64,000 bases of DNA. Origin: Cyanoderma ruficeps (Eukaryota; Chordata; Aves; Passeriformes; Timaliidae). A model generated the notes under the pieces. That model saw nothing but the letters and a program-made list of their open reading frames with translations, was not told the origin of the DNA and did no database searches. Positions 60,155-64,000 of this stretch are shown piece after piece (the stretch's first letter is position 1; every line of letters starts with the position of its first letter). The position numbers and the translations under genes are program-made. The stretch lies in the NCBI GenBank assembly GCA_008694505.1, contig VZDJ01000034.1:3601684-3665683 (forward strand). Direction: 5' to 3'.

Positions 60155-61529
60155 TCATATCCAGAAGTCCTTTGGAGCAAACCATACCAAACAACTCCCA
60201 TGCTCACAGGACACGGGGAGCAGGGGTGGGAAGCTGGATGTGGACTTTCAAAGAACATTTGGAAGAAAGAACAAGCATATGGCTTATGTTTAAAAACCTC
60301 TCTTGATTCAATGACCCCGAGGCTACGGGGCTGCCTTGAAGCCCCTCGGTCTGGGTTGTCTGTGTGCTGTGTTTTGTTAAAACAGCCCCTTTTTACCCTT
60401 CCCTGAGTTAATGAGCATTGTGATCTTGCTTGTGCTCCGTTATTAACATGCTGAAATGGATTCTAATTCCACACACACTTCCATGTACCTCTGGTCCCCA
60501 TTTAGGATGCCCAAAGTGGCTGCGCCCCACCAAGTTCACAGCGGAAAATGCACCGCAGGATGTTTGCAGCTTGTTAGCTTGAACCTGAAGCCCTTCCTCA
60601 AGGGAAGCAGCTACCTAAAGCTACTTTTACTCCAGGTTCCTATTAAGATACCACGTTCTATTCCCCTTATTTTTATTCAAAATGACAGGAAACCAAAAAC
60701 ATCAAGTGTGGACCTTCTCTTTAAGCCTCCAAGAGATGTAATGAAAAACATAACTAAGGGCTGCATCCAAGAACATGTATAAATATTCCAGCTCTGGAAA
60801 GGCCACTGACATGTTTCAGCTGGTTTCCCAGAATGGAACATCTTTGGGCACGTTGAGACCCAAACAATATCAAGGCAAAAAGGAAGGAAGGCTCTTCCAT
60901 TCCTTCTGCACCTCCAGTTCAAAGATCTCGAGCACTTGGGCGATGTCCACACCCTCACTGCAGCAGGGAAGGAGTGACATCCCCATTTTTAGCAAGAAAC
61001 AGCCTGAGGCACAGAGAATAACAGATCCTATGGCTCCTAGACAATGCATAACTGGGGGGAAAATGAATGTGAACAAAAAAAAGCCATGGAGTGGTTGACC
61101 AGTCACACGCTCCGTGCACAGCCCAGGTCCCTTCCTGCGTCCCAAGCCATTAAATATTAACAGGCTGGCAGCAAAGCGAGTGCTTTCTGAAAGAAAAGGT
61201 GACAGGACTTTCCACCTTGAGAAATATCAGGAATTTACTCCATCAGACTCCAGTCCTCTCCAAGCCCCTGAGGATATTGGCTGCCTGATTGGATCTGCTG
61301 CAGAGAACAGGGACTGAGAACATCCCAGTTCTCCTCCTCTCCCTCTCCCAGGCAGGGGAACCCGCTCCCCTTTTTACTTTTCAGGGAATTCTGAAATGAG
61401 AAATTGTCCCCAGCATTTTTATGTAAATGGGTTTTTCTGTGTTAGTGGATGGGACTCCCTCCCCCCAAAAATTCCCAAAATATCTGAAAACAGTTCCGTT
61501 AAATCAAGCACCTCTATAGGCTGAGGCAA

Positions 61530-62750
61530 CTCTACAAGAATGAATATTAATGTGGCAAAGTCTTCTACTTTTATCTTGTTAACATTAGACATGCGAATAA
61601 ATCTTCCATTATTTACAACTTTGGATTTCCTGTGACTGACAGTTTGCAAGCAGAGTAGTAATTACATTTAATTTTAGCTAAAGTCAGGTCATTTTACTCC
61701 TAAATTTTTAAAAATAAATTAATCAAATCATCCCCCTAGCTGCTGCCAGACAACTGAAATTCGCTTTTGAATCCATTCAGCCTCTTCTTAAAGGAACAAA
61801 GCCATGAATGTTCCCCCAAAAGCAGTATCCGTGATGGATAATTTCCCTTTATGTATGAGATCAATGGATATGGGTTCAACATAAAAATTGCAGTTCCCAT
61901 TCGGGAGATTTACATGAACCCTCTGCAGTCCTACTTTATAGTCAAGCAGGGGAGAGTTAATTATTTCTCCAGAATTTATCTTCTAAATGGATATTCAGTG
62001 GCTCTGTTTTTCACCCTACTTTGCAATGAACTCTGCACTTCCCTACTTTCCTCCCAGGAAGAGGCAATCGAAGACAAAAGCCTGCAAATGATAGACAAGG
62101 GCAGAGGCCATGTCCAACTTTGATATCTTGTTGATAACGTATTGTACAATTAGATCAATTTGACAATTTCCATTATGGCTGATAAAATATTTATCGAGCC
62201 TTGGAGATGATGTCTGATCCCTGTGCCATTTGTTTCACTAATGGGGGAGATATTTACCAAATCAGGGGAAAGCATTCAAATTTCACATCCTCATAGCCTC
62301 CCCAGCATTAGATTTGCAAATTACTGGCTGAAGCCATAAATTACAGCAGAGCACAGCCAGGCTGATGCCAGGCTGACAGGGTAGGTGGATGGCTGGCGAT
62401 GACATTGTTTCACGGGAGCATTAATCATGGCAGCAAAGAAAATACTCTCAAATTGGTCCATAAGTCTAAATATTAAGGAATGAGAAGCGGGTTGCCGGGA
62501 GATAGCTTTAGCTGCGGCTGGAAAATTAGGAAATGAAAAACCCTTTCTATTATTTAACAAATCATCTTAATAATGTTTTATGCCGTGGTGCCAGCAAGCA
62601 AAGGAAATTCCTATTCTTGCCCATTTGCTCTTTATCCTCATTGCTCTTTAATAGGAATATTAATAATCTGAGGATTGGTGCAGATATAGCCCGAGCTGTA
62701 TTTTTCTTCTGCCTAGTAGCTTAACTAGAACCAGGATAAATCCTGAAGGA
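61530..62750. promoter_or_regulatory. Strong candidate conserved noncoding cluster
   Basis: About 1.2 kb free of repeats. Examples are GAATATTAATGTGGCAAAGT, TAGTAATTACATTTAATTTT, AGAGTTAATTATTTCTCCAG, TTGTACAATTAGATCAATTT, TTCCATTATGGCTGATAAAA, GGGAGCATTAATCATGGCAG and GAATATTAATAATCTGAGGA. Homeodomain-type cores recur every few tens of bases. The open frame at 61851-62123 has no family resemblance and is treated as chance. Confidence 0.42.
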
Positions 62751-63312
62751 AAATAGAATTTTGATTTCCATGTTTAAACCATTTGCTTTGTCAGCAACAC
62801 CAGCGGGGGCTTGAGCTCCTCTTCTGTTCTGCTCAAGGTCAAGCACATGTTTACTTCTGCGCAGGCCAAACTTATTAAAATCCCACAAATCAGATAAACA
62901 GCAGAATCCAGCTTACCATGGATGAGAGAGGGGCCTGTAATCTCGAGGGGGGGGGAAAAAAAATACAGGTATCATTGTTGCTTAAATACGAGCCCTGCTG
63001 ATTAATTTAAGAGCAAAGCAGCAGCTTTACAGGGGTAATTAGACAAGGAACAGCTTCAAATGCTCCGTGCTCAGGGCACTGTCAGCCCTGAGCCTCCCTG
63101 CACCCTGGCCCAGGGTTGTTCAGACACCACTAAAATAAGTTGAAGGTGACACATTTGTCTGGCAGACGTAATTAAAGGTATAATGTTGGTGCTGGAGGTC
63201 GGGGCTGCAGAGTCCTAAGGCAAAAGCCCTCGGAAGGAAAGAGCTGGGAAATAAGGGAATGAAGAATGAGGCTGCTCAAGCACCTGAGACCTCTCAGGGA
63301 GTCAGGGGAGGG

Positions 63313-63842
63313 GATTGTCTCTACTCTGCTCTCACGAGATCCCACCTGGAATACTGCAAGCACTCCTGGTGCCCCCAGGATAAGCACGTGGAACTGTTGG
63401 AGAAAGTCCAGATGACACCATGAAGTTCCCAAGGGAACTGGAGCACCTGCCCTATGGAGCCAGGCTGGGAGAGCTGGGAGAGTTCATCCTGGAGAAGGGA
63501 AGGTCGTGTGGAGATTTCACAGCACTCTCCAGGATCCAAAGGGGCTACAGGGAAGGAAAAAAGACTCTAGACCAGCAGCTGGAGTGGCAGGACAAGGGGG
63601 AATGGGTTCAAACTCCAAGGGGGAAGTTTAGGTGGGATACTGGGAAGAAATTCCTCCCTGTGAGGGTGGTCAGGCCCTGGCACAGGGTGCCCAAAGGACC
63701 TGTGGCTGTCCCTGGAGTCCCTGGAGGTGTCCAAGACCAGGTTGGAGCACCGGGGGATAATGGAAGGTGCCCCTGTCCATGACAGGGGGTTGGAAAGGGA
63801 TGATCCTTAAGGTCTCTTCCAACCCAGATTTTCTATGATTCA
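63313..63842 (+). mobile_element. CR1 LINE, about 530 bp
   Basis: It starts in the coding end (TCCCACCTGGAATACTGCAA, TGGAGAAAGTCCAGATGACA), continues through 'GGAGTGGCAGGACAAGGGGGAAT', TTCCTCCCTGTGAGGGTGGT and CTGGCACAGGGTGCCCAAAG, and ends 'GGTCTCTTCCAACCCAGATTTTCTATGATTC' (consensus-like). There is a small deletion before 'GGAGCACCGGGGGATAATGG'. It is antisense to PRDM16. Confidence 0.94.
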
Positions 63843-64000
63843 AACTAAACTTGCCAAGCTTTGTCTCTCAAGCCTGATGTTCAGTTTCTCCTACCTTTCA
63901 CTAGTAAAAAACAGGTCACAAGAGTTCGGAATTCCCAACAGGATCCCAGCTGCTCAAGGACTGTGCCTTGGTGGTTCCCACTGATGGCTGGATTTCCATC

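Larger units (their letters stand above)
30514..64000 (-). other. PRDM16: PRDM16 intron 1 (3' part, 33.5 kb)
   Basis: No coding exon is recognisable from the acceptor at 30514 to the window end. Exon 1, which in mammals encodes only about a dozen codons, must lie beyond 64000. The intron holds eight CR1 fragments, an inverted duplication, simple repeats and several unique motif-rich blocks listed separately. Stretches in which I see nothing specific include 35000-36600, 39100-41400, 45060-46600, 47100-49900, 53100-55500, 56000-57900 and 59050-61500, apart from short homopolymers. Many open frames of 60-210 codons occur by chance, without homology or codon structure. Confidence 0.88.

Noticed and set aside
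1..64000. Endogenous retrovirus, LTR pairs, tRNA or rRNA genes, processed pseudogenes
   Set aside because: Reading both strands I saw no gag/pol-like translation, no paired LTR, no tRNA-like cloverleaf and no intronless gene copy. Very old or short remnants could be missed by eye.

Overview
This window is vertebrate nuclear DNA, almost certainly avian. Two things show it. The single coding exon is an ortholog-like copy of PRDM16, and the interspersed repeats are almost all 5'-truncated CR1 LINEs carrying the bird-type 3' end (a 'TTCCAACCCAAACCATTCTGTGATTCT'-like tail, here quoted only as a consensus description). The CR1 variants look passerine to me, but that is an impression and not a tested claim. 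There is no operon, no bacterial gene and no CRISPR array. I found no intact retroviral or transposon coding region.

Layout. PRDM16 lies on the minus strand. Its second coding exon is at 30164-30513 (350 nt, 116 whole codons plus 2 nt). It has a good acceptor on the high-coordinate side and a consensus GTAAGC donor on the low-coordinate side. Everything from 30514 to 64000 is the 3' part of intron 1, and everything from 1 to 30163 is the 5' part of intron 2. Exon 1 and exon 3 are outside the window. The exon encodes the acidic N-terminal leader and the first third of the PR (SET-like) domain of this zinc-finger transcriptional regulator.

The introns hold twelve recognisable CR1 fragments (six per orientation). 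They also hold two minisatellites (23-bp unit, 12 copies, at 22457-22732; about 50-bp unit, nearly 6 copies, at 27533-27822), several short tandem duplications and microsatellites, and a 137-bp inverted duplication whose arms (50285-50421 and 51833-51968) are about 96% identical. Several unique, motif-dense stretches look like conserved noncoding elements, the usual content of long introns of developmental regulators. These are candidates only, because conservation cannot be measured from one sequence. The clearest are 61530-62750, 58600-59040, 44250-44420, 38560-38990, 33480-33730, 12110-12960 and 29840-30000.

Assembly quality. There is one 42-base N gap (9681-9722) next to poly-T. Five single Ns (582, 15860, 16494, 37946, 60144) all lie inside repeats. 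At least two of these sit exactly between duplicated flanks, as expected of uncollapsed contig joins.

I did not find a previously undescribed biological system. The most interesting leads are the young inverted repeat, opposite-strand CR1 copies flanking exon 2 with 41 nt of perfect complementarity, and PR-domain residues that look more like MECOM than mammalian PRDM16.
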